Of a stretch of 14,033 nt of DNA, positions 1 through 7,351 are shown piece after piece. Origin of the DNA: Candidatus Aerophobota bacterium (GTDB taxonomy: Bacteria > Aerophobota > Aerophobia > Aerophobales > B3-G15); contig JAGGZA010000010.1 of NCBI GenBank assembly GCA_021162265.1, forward strand, positions 1 to 14,033, in the 5' to 3' direction. The notes beneath the pieces were generated by a model. That model was not told the DNA's origin and searched no databases. It was given only the letters and a program-made list of their open reading frames with translations. The position numbers were made by a program, and so were the translations under genes. Position 1 is the first letter of the stretch; each line of letters opens with the position of its first letter.

Positions 1-1
1 A

Positions 2-1339
2 AAGGAAAAAGTAGAAGAAGTTTATATATATCCTGCAACTCATTATCTTGCCCCTCCCGATAGAATAGCCTATGCCCTTGATGCTATTGAGAAAGAATTA
101 AAGCAAAGGTTAAAAGAGTTAAAGGATGAGAAGAAGTTTCTGGAAGCAGAAAGGTTAGAGATGAGAACAAAATATGACCTTGAGATGATAAGAGAGGTGG
201 GTTATTGCACCGGTATTGAAAATTATTCTCGTTATTTTGATGGAAGGGCACCTGGTGAGCGTCCTGCCTGCCTTCTGGATTATTTCCCCAGGGATTATCT
301 TATGTTTATCGATGAGTCTCACCAGACCATTCCGCAGATAAGAGCAATGTATGGAGGAGATAAATCAAGGAAGGATAACCTGGTAAAATACGGATTTCGT
401 CTTCCTTCAGCTTACGATAATCGTCCTTTGAGATTTCCCGAATTTGAGAGTCTTATTAATCAGGTCATCTATGTTTCAGCAACCCCTTCCCAGTTTGAGC
501 TAAGAAGAAGCCACCAGGTGGTAGAACAGCTTATAAGACCAACAGGTCTTGTTGACCCTGAAATTAAAGTAAAATCTGTTACAAATCCTGTAGATGATTT
601 ACTTGAGGAAATTAAGAAGAGAGTTGAAAAAGGGCAAAGAGTCCTTGTTACAACACTGACCAAAAGAATGGCAGAGGACCTTACGGCTTATCTTGATGAC
701 CTGGGAATAAGGGTAAGATATCTTCACTCTGAAGTAGAGACCATTCAGCGAGCCAAGATTTTGAGAGAGCTGCGTGAAGGAGAGTTTGATGTTCTGGTAG
801 GGATTAACCTTTTAAGGGAAGGACTGGATTTACCCGAGGTATCTCTTGTTGCTATCCTTGATGCGGATAAAGAGGGGTTCCTCAGATCTGAAACCTCCAT
901 TATTCAAACTGCAGGGAGAGCTGCCCGAAATGTTGATGGAGAGGTTATACTTTATGCAAATCAAATAACTTCTTCTATGAAAAGAGCGATAGAAGAAACA
1001 GAGAGAAGAAGGAAAATTCAATTAGAATACAATAAAAAGCACAACATTACTCCAAAAAGTATACAGAAATCAATCCTGGCTGATATTGAAACCTATACAG
1101 CTGAAAAGTATGAGAAACTGCAGCAGGTTGCAGAAAAGGAAGGTGAATATATTCCATCAATGGAGGAAATACCCGGATTAATAAAGGTTCTCGAGGGGAA
1201 AATGAGAAAAGCGGCTGAAAACCTTGAGTTTGAGCTGGCAGCTAAGTATAGAGACAGGATAAAGAAGTTAAAAAATGTGTTTTCTGAAAAGATAGAAAAA
1301 CCTCTTTCATATCAAGAAAAGGCAAAACTAAAACTATAA
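2..1339 (+). CDS. uvrB: UvrB, excinuclease ABC subunit B (5' end missing)
   Basis: Damage-recognition helicase-like subunit of the UvrABC nucleotide excision repair complex. It receives DNA from UvrA and recruits UvrC. The frame is open from base 2, and the first Met (161) is internal, so the start lies upstream. About 445 residues are visible; the family is about 660-670, so roughly the first third, with Walker A and the beta-hairpin, is missing. Visible motifs in order: DESH (Walker B, bases 311-322), SATP (476-487), the motif IV region LVTTLTKRMAEDL, motif V around NLLREGLDLPEV, motif VI TAGRAARN, and a C-terminal UVR domain (about 1176-1283) that contacts UvrC. The preceding ENYSR and GRAPGE signatures are also typical. 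The gene runs on the same strand into the ATPase genes with a 46-bp gap and no visible terminator, so cotranscription is possible although the functions are unrelated. Confidence 0.97.
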   Translation, partial: KEKVEEVYIYPATHYLAPPDRIAYALDAIEKELKQRLKELKDEKKFLEAERLEMRTKYDLEMIREVGYCTGIENYSRYFDGRAPGERPACLLDYFPRDYLMFIDESHQTIPQIRAMYGGDKSRKDNLVKYGFRLPSAYDNRPLRFPEFESLINQVIYVSATPSQFELRRSHQVVEQLIRPTGLVDPEIKVKSVTNPVDDLLEEIKKRVEKGQRVLVTTLTKRMAEDLTAYLDDLGIRVRYLHSEVETIQRAKILRELREGEFDVLVGINLLREGLDLPEVSLVAILDADKEGFLRSETSIIQTAGRAARNVDGEVILYANQITSSMKRAIEETERRRKIQLEYNKKHNITPKSIQKSILADIETYTAEKYEKLQQVAEKEGEYIPSMEEIPGLIKVLEGKMRKAAENLEFELAAKYRDRIKKLKNVFSEKIEKPLSYQEKAKLKL

Positions 1340-1385
1340 GTCACAGGATAAAGGGGGTAAAAAGTAAAGTAAAAAGGAGGAGCAG

Positions 1386-1859
1386 ATGACATTTGGTCTT
1401 GCTTTAGCCTTGTTGGGAGCAGGGTTAGCGGTAGGGCTTGCTGGTGTGGGTTCCAGCATAGGTATTGGTTATGCCGGACAGGCTGCAACCGGGGCTATGA
1501 CTGAGGATCCGGAAAACTTCGGAAGATATCTCATTCTTACTGCCTTACCGGGAACACAGGGTATCTACGGATTTATTGCCGCCTTTCTCTTAATAATGAA
1601 GGTAAACCTTCTTACAGGTTCTCCCCCGGCTTTGACTTTTTCTGAGGGGTTGAATTTGTTCTTTGCTGCTTTACCTATTGCCATGCTGGGTTTCATCTCG
1701 GCTATTCACCAGGGTAAGGTTTGTGCTTCAGGCGTAGGACTTACCGTCAAAAGACCGGCGGATTCCATGAAGGCTATGGTTCTTGCGGTATTTGTTGAAT
1801 TTTATGCTGTTCTGGGTCTTCTTATAACCATATTTCTGATAAACGGTATAAAAATTTGA
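1386..1859 (+). CDS. ntpK: V/A-type ATPase subunit K (membrane rotor proteolipid)
   Basis: Rotor-ring subunit of the membrane V0 sector of a V/A-type ATPase, carrying the coupling ion. At 157 residues it has the usual length of a four-helix, duplicated proteolipid. Hydrophobic helices lie at about 4-30, 48-74, 88-112 and 128-154. The start is set by AGGAGG at 1375-1380, five bases before the ATG. Residues matching the Na+ ligands described for Enterococcus hirae NtpK are all present: Leu54, Thr57 and Gln58 (in LPGTQG), Gln109 (in IHQGK) and the essential carboxylate Glu138 (in VEFYAVLG). The first hairpin half has Gln, not Glu, so one ion is expected per four-helix subunit. The next gene, subunit E, begins 12 bp downstream. 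The subunit I gene that usually precedes K is absent; uvrB lies there instead. Confidence 0.95.
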   Translation: MTFGLALALLGAGLAVGLAGVGSSIGIGYAGQAATGAMTEDPENFGRYLILTALPGTQGIYGFIAAFLLIMKVNLLTGSPPALTFSEGLNLFFAALPIAMLGFISAIHQGKVCASGVGLTVKRPADSMKAMVLAVFVEFYAVLGLLITIFLINGIKI

Positions 1860-1871
1860 AAGAGGTAAATT

Positions 1872-2468
1872 ATGGGCCTGGAGGAAATATTTGAGGGCAT
1901 TGATAACAAGGTAAATCAGCAGGTAAAAGAGATTGAGAAAGAAGCTCAACAGAAAAGAGAAGAAATTTTAAAACAGGCAAGGGAAAAGGCAAGTGAACAC
2001 AAAGAGAGGATAATTAAAGAAGCTAAAAGGCAGATTGAAGATGAGATGAGAAGGGAGTTGATTAAAGTTCGTCGAGAGGAGAAGAAAAAGACACTTGCTT
2101 TAAAAAGTGAACTGATGGATGAAGTTTTCAAAGAGGCAATGAACAGATTTTTAAATTTAAAAAAAGAGGAATACCTTTCCTTGATGAAGGAAGCTATTGT
2201 TGCGGGTGTTAAAGGAGGAAAGAAAGAAATTTTGCTTTCTCCCGGAGATAGGGAGATTTTTAATAAAGATTTTTTTAAGGAGGTGGAGAAATCTTTAAAG
2301 GCTAAGGGCAAAAAACCTGAGGTAAAGTTCACCTTTGAACTGGATAAGAAAGAGAAGGGCTTTATAATTAAGGGTGAAGATATGTTTATAAATGCTACAG
2401 TATCCACTCTCTTTTCTGTGCTTAAGGATGAGGAAGAAATTGAAGTTGCCCGACTCCTTTTTGGATAA
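1872..2468 (+). CDS. ntpE: V/A-type ATPase subunit E (peripheral stalk)
   Basis: Peripheral-stalk subunit that ties the catalytic A3B3 head to the membrane sector and resists its rotation. At 198 residues it is close to the family norm. Residues about 15-75 are a highly charged Lys/Glu heptad-like stretch that should form the long coiled coil shared with subunit G/H. The C-terminal half is the globular head-binding domain. Its ending GFIIKGEDMFINATVSTL followed by EVARLLFG is characteristic of the family. An AGAGG about seven bases upstream supports the ATG. It is cotranscribed with K and is the last gene on this strand; the next gene converges 38 bp away. Subunits C, F, A, B and D, which usually follow E, are not in the window. 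I see no clear hairpin terminator in the 38-bp gap. Confidence 0.9.
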   Translation: MGLEEIFEGIDNKVNQQVKEIEKEAQQKREEILKQAREKASEHKERIIKEAKRQIEDEMRRELIKVRREEKKKTLALKSELMDEVFKEAMNRFLNLKKEEYLSLMKEAIVAGVKGGKKEILLSPGDREIFNKDFFKEVEKSLKAKGKKPEVKFTFELDKKEKGFIIKGEDMFINATVSTLFSVLKDEEEIEVARLLFG

Positions 2469-2506
2469 CTGCAGAGCCCTTAAATCATTTAATTCATAGC
2501 TTTATT

Positions 2507-4408
2507 TTATAAATTATAATTGTCCTGGAGATAAGGACTCATAACTTTTCCTGTTATTCTTATCATGAGGGATTCCAGGGTATTGATATCATTTACCCTG
2601 TAAATTTCTGCTCCCCATTGAGCAAGGTCCCGGCAGGTAAGCAGGGAAATTCTTGGTTTGAAGTCTCCTTCGCTTATCTGGATATGCGAGACCATATTAT
2701 TTTCCACTATTTTTTTAAAGAGAGGTTTAACAGGTTTTACTCCTCTTATAAAGTCTCTAAGCCTGCGGGGAGAATAAGCTTTGGTTGACTCATCCCAGTT
2801 AAATATCTCACCATCAGAAAGTATTATTAGTACAAAAGGTTCCCTTCCAAGGAGCTGTTCTTTGATGATCCTGTGATTAATGATAGTTGTATCAAATTGA
2901 GGAAGGTAGGCTATCTTTTTACATTCATCAAGCTCAGAATAATCTCTCCATCCACTTGTTAAAGTGTCCCGGGAAAAAGTTATCACATTATAACGAATAT
3001 AGGGAGCTATTCCCTGAGACATCAGCCATTTAATAGCTCCATTAAATCCTAAAAGAACATGATGATACTTGCTCTTGTCACTCCAGGAAGCCTTTCCTTC
3101 CCCAAAATAAAATCTTGACCTTATCATCTGTCTTATCATGCTAACAGTTGGAATTGATATCTTATTCTCCACATCATCAGCCATAGAAGCTGATGTGTCA
3201 AGGATAAAACATATATCGGGAAAAGCTCCCCTTCTCTGAGAATGATAAGGAATGGAGATATCATAATAATACCGGGGTACACGAAAATTTATAAGGTGAA
3301 AGAAAGGGCTTTCTCCGTCAACTACAACTCCTCCAAGGTCAATATCTTCTTTTGAATGAATCTCAGGATCAAAAGGATCATAATTAAAGGGAACAACAGG
3401 AAAAGCTCTCCCCCTTTTTTTGGTGGTTACCTGGATAGGAATTTCTGGAGCAAGCATCTCATAGAGGGTTTTTGTTACTTCAACACTTTCCACATAATCG
3501 GGTTTTTCTCTTGATTTCTCGTACATCCTTTTTATAAATTTTTTCCTGGTATCCTTGTTGTCCATAATTTCTTTTTCAAACTGGTTTTCACAGCTTAACT
3601 TTTCTTTCCTCTTGTTATCTTCAAGAAGGTCTACTATCACAAGAGAAAACTCGCGGGCAAATATTTCCCATCTTGAACTATCACATAAAACCTCTACAGT
3701 ATCATAAAGCTCAACGCTATCCTTTAAATCAAAAACATCAATTATTTTATTCTGAATTTCTTTCATTTCCTTTTTTCGGGTAAAGAATCTCTCCAGAAGA
3801 TAAAAATCATCCCTTTCTCCCCAGAGCAAAAGATTTATTCGAACGAAAAGTTCATAAAAATCACTAAATACAAAATTAAAGGCAGGCAAAAGTTTTGTTA
3901 AAAATTTGCTTTTGTAAACCCTGCCCGAGGTAAAAAAAGGATAAAGCTGGTCATAAAAGAAAATAACCATTCCTTTAAAATTCCCAAAATTTAGTTTACA
4001 CCAGCAATTGGCAATTATATCTTCAAAGGCATGGCAAACATATCTGCAGTGAGACTCTTTCCCCCTTTCCTTTAGTGTTTTTGCAACGATATTCATAAGT
4101 CTGTGGTGAACTTCAAGCGAAGCAGGACATATCTGGTTATGAGCTAAGTTATTACAGAGAAGGTCTCTTCCCATTTCCAGAAGAGGATGCTCATGGTAAC
4201 TTTTGTTAAGGTAGGAGCTGAGTAAGGGGTCCTTGTTTATCTGCCAGTTTTCATCAATGTTAATATTTATTGTGTGGGATAGAGGAGAGATTTTTATCTC
4301 AATATGTCCTTCAGAAGGCTTTACTGGAAAAACTCTAATTGAATCCTGGGTAAGGTTTAAAAGGGTGTTTAATCCTCTTATTTCATATTGAAAATCTTTA
4401 TAATCCAT
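2507..4408 (-). CDS. VWA-domain protein, partner of MoxR ATPase
   Basis: A 633-residue soluble protein with a C-terminal von Willebrand factor A domain at about 395-620. The MIDAS metal site looks intact: DTSAS (Asp404, Ser406, Ser408), Thr507/508 in FDTT, and Asp532 in LSDGE. In known MoxR-VWA pairs (RavA-ViaA, CoxD-CoxE) such proteins act as substrate or membrane adaptors of the AAA+ partner, with the VWA at the C terminus after a helical region as here. Residues about 1-60 are beta-rich, and 70-390 are mostly helical and charged. Residues 72-137 are rich in His and Cys, including NNLAH at 86-90, CP at 94-95 and HAFEDIIANCW at 126-136. That pattern is reminiscent of a zincin-like module whose HExxH has been lost (inference). 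No signal peptide or membrane helix is seen. The ATG lies 5 bp after the stop of the MoxR gene, so translational coupling is likely. Its exact target is unknown. Confidence 0.88.
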   Translation of the reverse strand: MDYKDFQYEIRGLNTLLNLTQDSIRVFPVKPSEGHIEIKISPLSHTININIDENWQINKDPLLSSYLNKSYHEHPLLEMGRDLLCNNLAHNQICPASLEVHHRLMNIVAKTLKERGKESHCRYVCHAFEDIIANCWCKLNFGNFKGMVIFFYDQLYPFFTSGRVYKSKFLTKLLPAFNFVFSDFYELFVRINLLLWGERDDFYLLERFFTRKKEMKEIQNKIIDVFDLKDSVELYDTVEVLCDSSRWEIFAREFSLVIVDLLEDNKRKEKLSCENQFEKEIMDNKDTRKKFIKRMYEKSREKPDYVESVEVTKTLYEMLAPEIPIQVTTKKRGRAFPVVPFNYDPFDPEIHSKEDIDLGGVVVDGESPFFHLINFRVPRYYYDISIPYHSQRRGAFPDICFILDTSASMADDVENKISIPTVSMIRQMIRSRFYFGEGKASWSDKSKYHHVLLGFNGAIKWLMSQGIAPYIRYNVITFSRDTLTSGWRDYSELDECKKIAYLPQFDTTIINHRIIKEQLLGREPFVLIILSDGEIFNWDESTKAYSPRRLRDFIRGVKPVKPLFKKIVENNMVSHIQISEGDFKPRISLLTCRDLAQWGAEIYRVNDINTLESLMIRITGKVMSPYLQDNYNL

Positions 4409-4413
4409 CTTAA

Positions 4414-6222
4414 TTAAAATCTTTTCAATTTATAAACAGGAGCAGAGAGAACAGCACTTATCTTTTTTCGCCAGGGAATCATAACTTCTCTATCCTTCCC
4501 CTCCCTTGATATCCATATTTTTTCCTCCTCTGTTCCCAGAAGTGACTCTCCAATTTGCGTCAGATCCTCAATGGGACTGTAGGTTGTGAGAACGGGTTTT
4601 TCTGGATTATCCACATCATAAATTTCATTACCTATGGCAAAAAGTAGTTTCCCCCTGACAAAGGCAAGTCCCTTTATCTGCCTTTTTTTAAATTTTCCCT
4701 GGGGAAGCTTAAATATCTGTTTTGGTTTTGCTATTCCCTCATACCATATATAAATGCCATCTTCGCTGGCAAAAGCAATCCCATACATACTTCCTATTCT
4801 TTTTCTCATCTTCCTTGTCGTATCTTCCCCGGGAGTTAAGGTGGTTATTTTTTCTCCAAAAAGGGTCTGGTCAGGATGAAGTATACCTGCAATCCAGAAA
4901 TCCTTCGTGTAGAGAGTTTTCCCTTCCTTTATTTCTTCCACAAGGTTAGGAGAGGAACCTCTTGCTATGAGGTTTATCTCATTTAATATTTCTTCAAGCC
5001 AGGACCATTCCTCCCCCAGAACTTCAACGTTCTCCCGGGTTAGTTTACCCCAGATAGAATCGTAAAAAGCCTTTTTAATGTAAGGAGCTTTCTTTTCGAG
5101 ATTAGTTTTTATTTTGTGGTAAATGTGATTGATAGCAAGATAAGGATTGCCATGATGCTCTCTTCTTACCCAGGCAAAATCAACAATTCCTGAGTAAGGA
5201 GAAGTTATACGAAAAGCCTCAAGAAGCTCAGCGTAGCCTGGAAGGGTAGGGGAGGGAGTTTGAGACCTGGCATCAGCTACAGCACAAAGAGAAATAGCTA
5301 AGGTTTTGTAAGCTTTAAATGACCGGGTGCTTGTGGGAATAATGTATCCACAGACATCTCCAAGCTCGCTTTTTTCCTGAGAGGAACACCCCTGACACAT
5401 ATTAGGTATATCATCCCTCACTGTACTTTTTCTCCTGGTAGGAGACCTTACACAATAGTCAAGACCTTTTTTCAGGTAAAGGTCTGTTATTAATCCATCT
5501 AAGGACAGGTTTATATTACGCATCTTTTTCCATATCTCAATTATAATGGCTGTATAATCTTCTTTATCCGGGATTTCCAATCCTGGATTGATATTTTGCT
5601 GCTGGATTTTAATTAAATCAGTGGTAGTGGGAGGAAAATTATCTATGTTTATAATAAGATGTGAGCGGTCAAGATAAGCAGGGTCAAAGGGGAAAGTTCC
5701 AGAGTAACTTCTTCCTATATTGGCAGTAGCTATACTTATGTGGAAACCATCCATTCCAAAGAAAATCTGTTCATTTTTCTCCGGCAGATTTATATAACCG
5801 TCAAGTATGGAAAGAGCCTGATTTTGAGTAATCTGGGGGACTCTGTTAATCTCGTCAAGAATGGTTAAGGGATTTCTTGCTGCCTCCACAACCTCCAGGG
5901 CATCATGGGTATCTCCTTTGCCTGACGAGAGTTTTCCCAGGTTTAAAGCAGTATAGATATCCTTTGTTTTAAGGTCAGGATGTGCTCTTATAAAGGTTCC
6001 CTTTCCTCCAAAGTAGGTATCATTTACCTCTGTAGCAAGCTGAGTCTTACCTTCTCCCTTTTCTCCTATAAGAAGGATATTCAGCCTTGATATAACTGCA
6101 GCCGTTATAACATCCCATAAATTAAGAGGAATGCCCTTTATCCTGCAAACCTCAGTTGAATTTTTATAGACCTTTGGCTGAGGTAATTTTCTTATTTTTT
6201 CTATCAACTCAAGATAGGTCAT
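4414..6222 (-). CDS. MoxR-like AAA+ ATPase with Cys-rich insert and beta-rich C-terminal extension
   Basis: An AAA+ ATPase of the MoxR group, expected to act as a chaperone-like remodeller with the VWA protein encoded just downstream. Walker A is GEKGEGKT (53-60), Walker B ILDE (121-124), sensor 1 ATAN (165-168), and a likely arginine finger is Arg186 in YLDRSH. Sensor 2 is probably Arg300 in the segment TSTRSFKAYK, where MoxR proteins normally have a GASPRA-like motif. Just before sensor 2 are four cysteines, Cys257, Cys276, Cys279 (CQGC) and Cys291, a plausible zinc site not typical of MoxR. At 602 residues it is far longer than ordinary MoxR (about 320). The tail has a helical part (about 355-420) and a beta-rich part (about 475-600) with repeating short strands such as GIAFASEDGIYIWYEG and GLAFVRGKLLFAIGNEIY, resembling blades of a partial propeller. 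RavA also carries a beta-rich C-terminal addition, so this may be a partner-binding module. Confidence 0.9.
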   Translation of the reverse strand: MTYLELIEKIRKLPQPKVYKNSTEVCRIKGIPLNLWDVITAAVISRLNILLIGEKGEGKTQLATEVNDTYFGGKGTFIRAHPDLKTKDIYTALNLGKLSSGKGDTHDALEVVEAARNPLTILDEINRVPQITQNQALSILDGYINLPEKNEQIFFGMDGFHISIATANIGRSYSGTFPFDPAYLDRSHLIINIDNFPPTTTDLIKIQQQNINPGLEIPDKEDYTAIIIEIWKKMRNINLSLDGLITDLYLKKGLDYCVRSPTRRKSTVRDDIPNMCQGCSSQEKSELGDVCGYIIPTSTRSFKAYKTLAISLCAVADARSQTPSPTLPGYAELLEAFRITSPYSGIVDFAWVRREHHGNPYLAINHIYHKIKTNLEKKAPYIKKAFYDSIWGKLTRENVEVLGEEWSWLEEILNEINLIARGSSPNLVEEIKEGKTLYTKDFWIAGILHPDQTLFGEKITTLTPGEDTTRKMRKRIGSMYGIAFASEDGIYIWYEGIAKPKQIFKLPQGKFKKRQIKGLAFVRGKLLFAIGNEIYDVDNPEKPVLTTYSPIEDLTQIGESLLGTEEEKIWISREGKDREVMIPWRKKISAVLSAPVYKLKRF

Positions 6223-6237
6223 TATTTTTCGCTCTGG

Positions 6238-6266
6238 TATATATACTTTACTCTATAATCTGGCAA
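6238..6266 (-). promoter_or_regulatory. Possible internal promoter before the MoxR gene
   Basis: In the 78-bp gap between phosphatase and MoxR genes, the minus strand reads TTGCCA (6261-6266), 17 bp, then TATATA (6238-6243). Matches to the sigma70 consensus are 5/6 and 4/6. Transcription would begin near 6231, leaving a very short leader with no good ribosome site. It could let MoxR and VWA be made independently of the phosphatase, but AT-rich gaps give such matches by chance. Confidence 0.25.
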
Positions 6267-6300
6267 ATATAGTTTAGCAGAAAGATGGAGCAAGACAAGT

Positions 6301-7221
6301 TTAAAAAAAATGCGCTATTCGGGAAAGTTTATTAGCATCTTTAGCAGGGACTGAGAGGTCTATTTCAAGGTAAGAGGCTTTGTTATTGTAATAGGGACTG
6401 CCCTTGCGAGAAAAAATGGTTAAAACTCTTCCCCTGTGTGCTGGCAATACTCCTTCACAGGGTTCATGGCTTCTGATGAGAGTTTTTACATTTAGCAAAT
6501 CCAGCACTTTATTTGATATATCTTCCCCGAAAATTCTACCTGCTCCTCTGGGAGAAGGATAACTTCCTCTTATATCTCCCGGGTCACTCCACAGGATTTC
6601 TTCCAGGAAGGAGGTAGCAGGATGGGTTTCGTGAGCTGTTGCTATATCTTCAATTGAAGCTGCTTTCTCCGGTAAACCTCCATGAAGCATAAGATATTTT
6701 CCCTTCACCCGGAGGGCATGAGGAAGGAGATTAAAGAGAGCGGGGAAAAACTCATAAAGTCTTTTTCCCTTATCTGCATACCTTGCCATTAAAAAGTAAG
6801 GAAGGTCAAATGGGTGAACTCCAAGCCCGGGTGGAGGTTCATGATTACCTCTAAGTAAAATGACATTATGCGGGAGCGCTGTCTTTAACCTTAAAATAAC
6901 CCAGTATACCTCAGGAGTTTTCTGGCCTCTGTCTCCATAGTCTCCAAGAAATACAAGATATATTTTTTCCTCGCCAACCCTTTTCAAAAACCCGCTCTGC
7001 TTGAGGATAGTGGTGAGGCTATCCAGATCACCATGAAGGTCTCCTACAACAATAACTTTTCCTTCAGGTGAAAGCTCAACAAGACCTCCTTTTATCTTTT
7101 CTCCAGGATATCCTCCTCCATCTCTTTCCCGTTTGAGCACTTTAATTGCTTCCTGCAAAAGATTCTGTGCTTCTTCTGCAGTCAGCACCTCTGCCTCGCT
7201 TTTAAGCTGCCTTACATCCAT
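6301..7221 (-). CDS. PPP-family Ser/Thr protein phosphatase (PP1/PP2A-like)
   Basis: A metal-dependent phosphoprotein phosphatase of the PPP superfamily, acting on phospho-Ser/Thr. All signature motifs are present: GDLHG (60-64), GDYGDRG (93-99), GNHE (125-128), LHGG (179-182), WSDP (211-214), the segment RGAGRIFG (225-232) and RSHEP (250-254). Predicted metal ligands are Asp61, His63, Asp94, Asn126, His180 and His252, with Arg98 and His127 for phosphate binding and catalysis. WSDP and the RG..R.FG segment make it closer to the eukaryote-like PP1/PP2A type than to small lambda-type phosphatases. The length of 306 residues fits a single catalytic domain, with about 55 extra N-terminal residues. 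It is the first gene of the operon, with AAGGATAGG shortly before the ATG and a promoter upstream. No kinase is encoded in the window. The PPP family assignment is near certain; the substrate is unknown. Confidence 0.95.
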   Translation of the reverse strand: MDVRQLKSEAEVLTAEEAQNLLQEAIKVLKRERDGGGYPGEKIKGGLVELSPEGKVIVVGDLHGDLDSLTTILKQSGFLKRVGEEKIYLVFLGDYGDRGQKTPEVYWVILRLKTALPHNVILLRGNHEPPPGLGVHPFDLPYFLMARYADKGKRLYEFFPALFNLLPHALRVKGKYLMLHGGLPEKAASIEDIATAHETHPATSFLEEILWSDPGDIRGSYPSPRGAGRIFGEDISNKVLDLLNVKTLIRSHEPCEGVLPAHRGRVLTIFSRKGSPYYNNKASYLEIDLSVPAKDANKLSRIAHFF

Positions 7222-7241
7222 AAGACCTATCCTTTTAGAGA

Positions 7242-7270
7242 AAAATATCAGATATGAAGGACAATGTCAA
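7242..7270 (-). promoter_or_regulatory. Promoter of the phosphatase-MoxR-VWA operon
   Basis: The minus strand reads TTGACA (7265-7270, perfect -35), a 17-bp spacer, then TATTTT (7242-7247, 4/6 match to the -10). Transcription would start near 7235, giving a leader of about 14 bases before the phosphatase ATG. Part of the -35 lies within the palindrome described separately, so a bound repressor could block it. Confidence 0.65.
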
Positions 7271-7299
7271 TATGCAAAGCTCTTCTTTGCTTTTTGACA
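7265..7299. promoter_or_regulatory. 35-bp palindromic operator candidate between divergent promoters
   Basis: An inverted repeat with 15-base arms and a 5-base centre (CTCTT, 7280-7284). The left arm is TGTCAATATGCAAAG (7265-7279) and the right arm CTTTGCTTTTTGACA (7285-7299); 13 of 15 positions pair. The outer six bases of each arm are the two TTGACA -35 boxes of opposite promoters, and the inner GCAAAG/CTTTGC pairs are perfect. The layout is symmetric: each -35 is three bases from the inner arm. A dimeric winged-helix protein bound here could shut or switch both promoters. The encoded regulator at 7352 is the obvious candidate (inference). The inner hairpin plus T-run also resembles a weak terminator, but no gene reads into it from the left. 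Confidence 0.55.
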
Positions 7300-7321
7300 G
7301 TTTTATTAGATATTTTATAAT
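7294..7321 (+). promoter_or_regulatory. Consensus sigma70 promoter of the regulator/polysaccharide operon
   Basis: TTGACA at 7294-7299, a 16-bp spacer, and TATAAT at 7316-7321: both hexamers match the consensus perfectly. Transcription should begin near 7328. This decides the start of the downstream regulator: a TTG at 7331 would be almost leaderless, whereas the ATG at 7352 gets a leader of about 24 bases. Confidence 0.8.
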
Positions 7322-7351
7322 GTTCACAACTTGAACATAAGAGAATTAAAG

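Noticed and set aside
1728..2407. Minus-strand ORFs opposite the V/A-ATPase genes
   Set aside because: They are antisense to clearly recognised subunits K and E, have no family resemblance and arise from low-complexity Lys/Glu coding on the other strand.
7274..7295. GCAAAG/CTTTGC hairpin followed by TTTTT read as a rho-independent terminator
   Set aside because: No gene is transcribed into it from the left on the + strand, the stem is weak, and the T-run is part of a -35 region. Its symmetry between promoters favours an operator.
7331..7351. Upstream TTG start for the wHTH regulator
   Set aside because: The consensus promoter puts the RNA start near 7328, leaving no leader or ribosome site for TTG; the ATG at 7352 is better.
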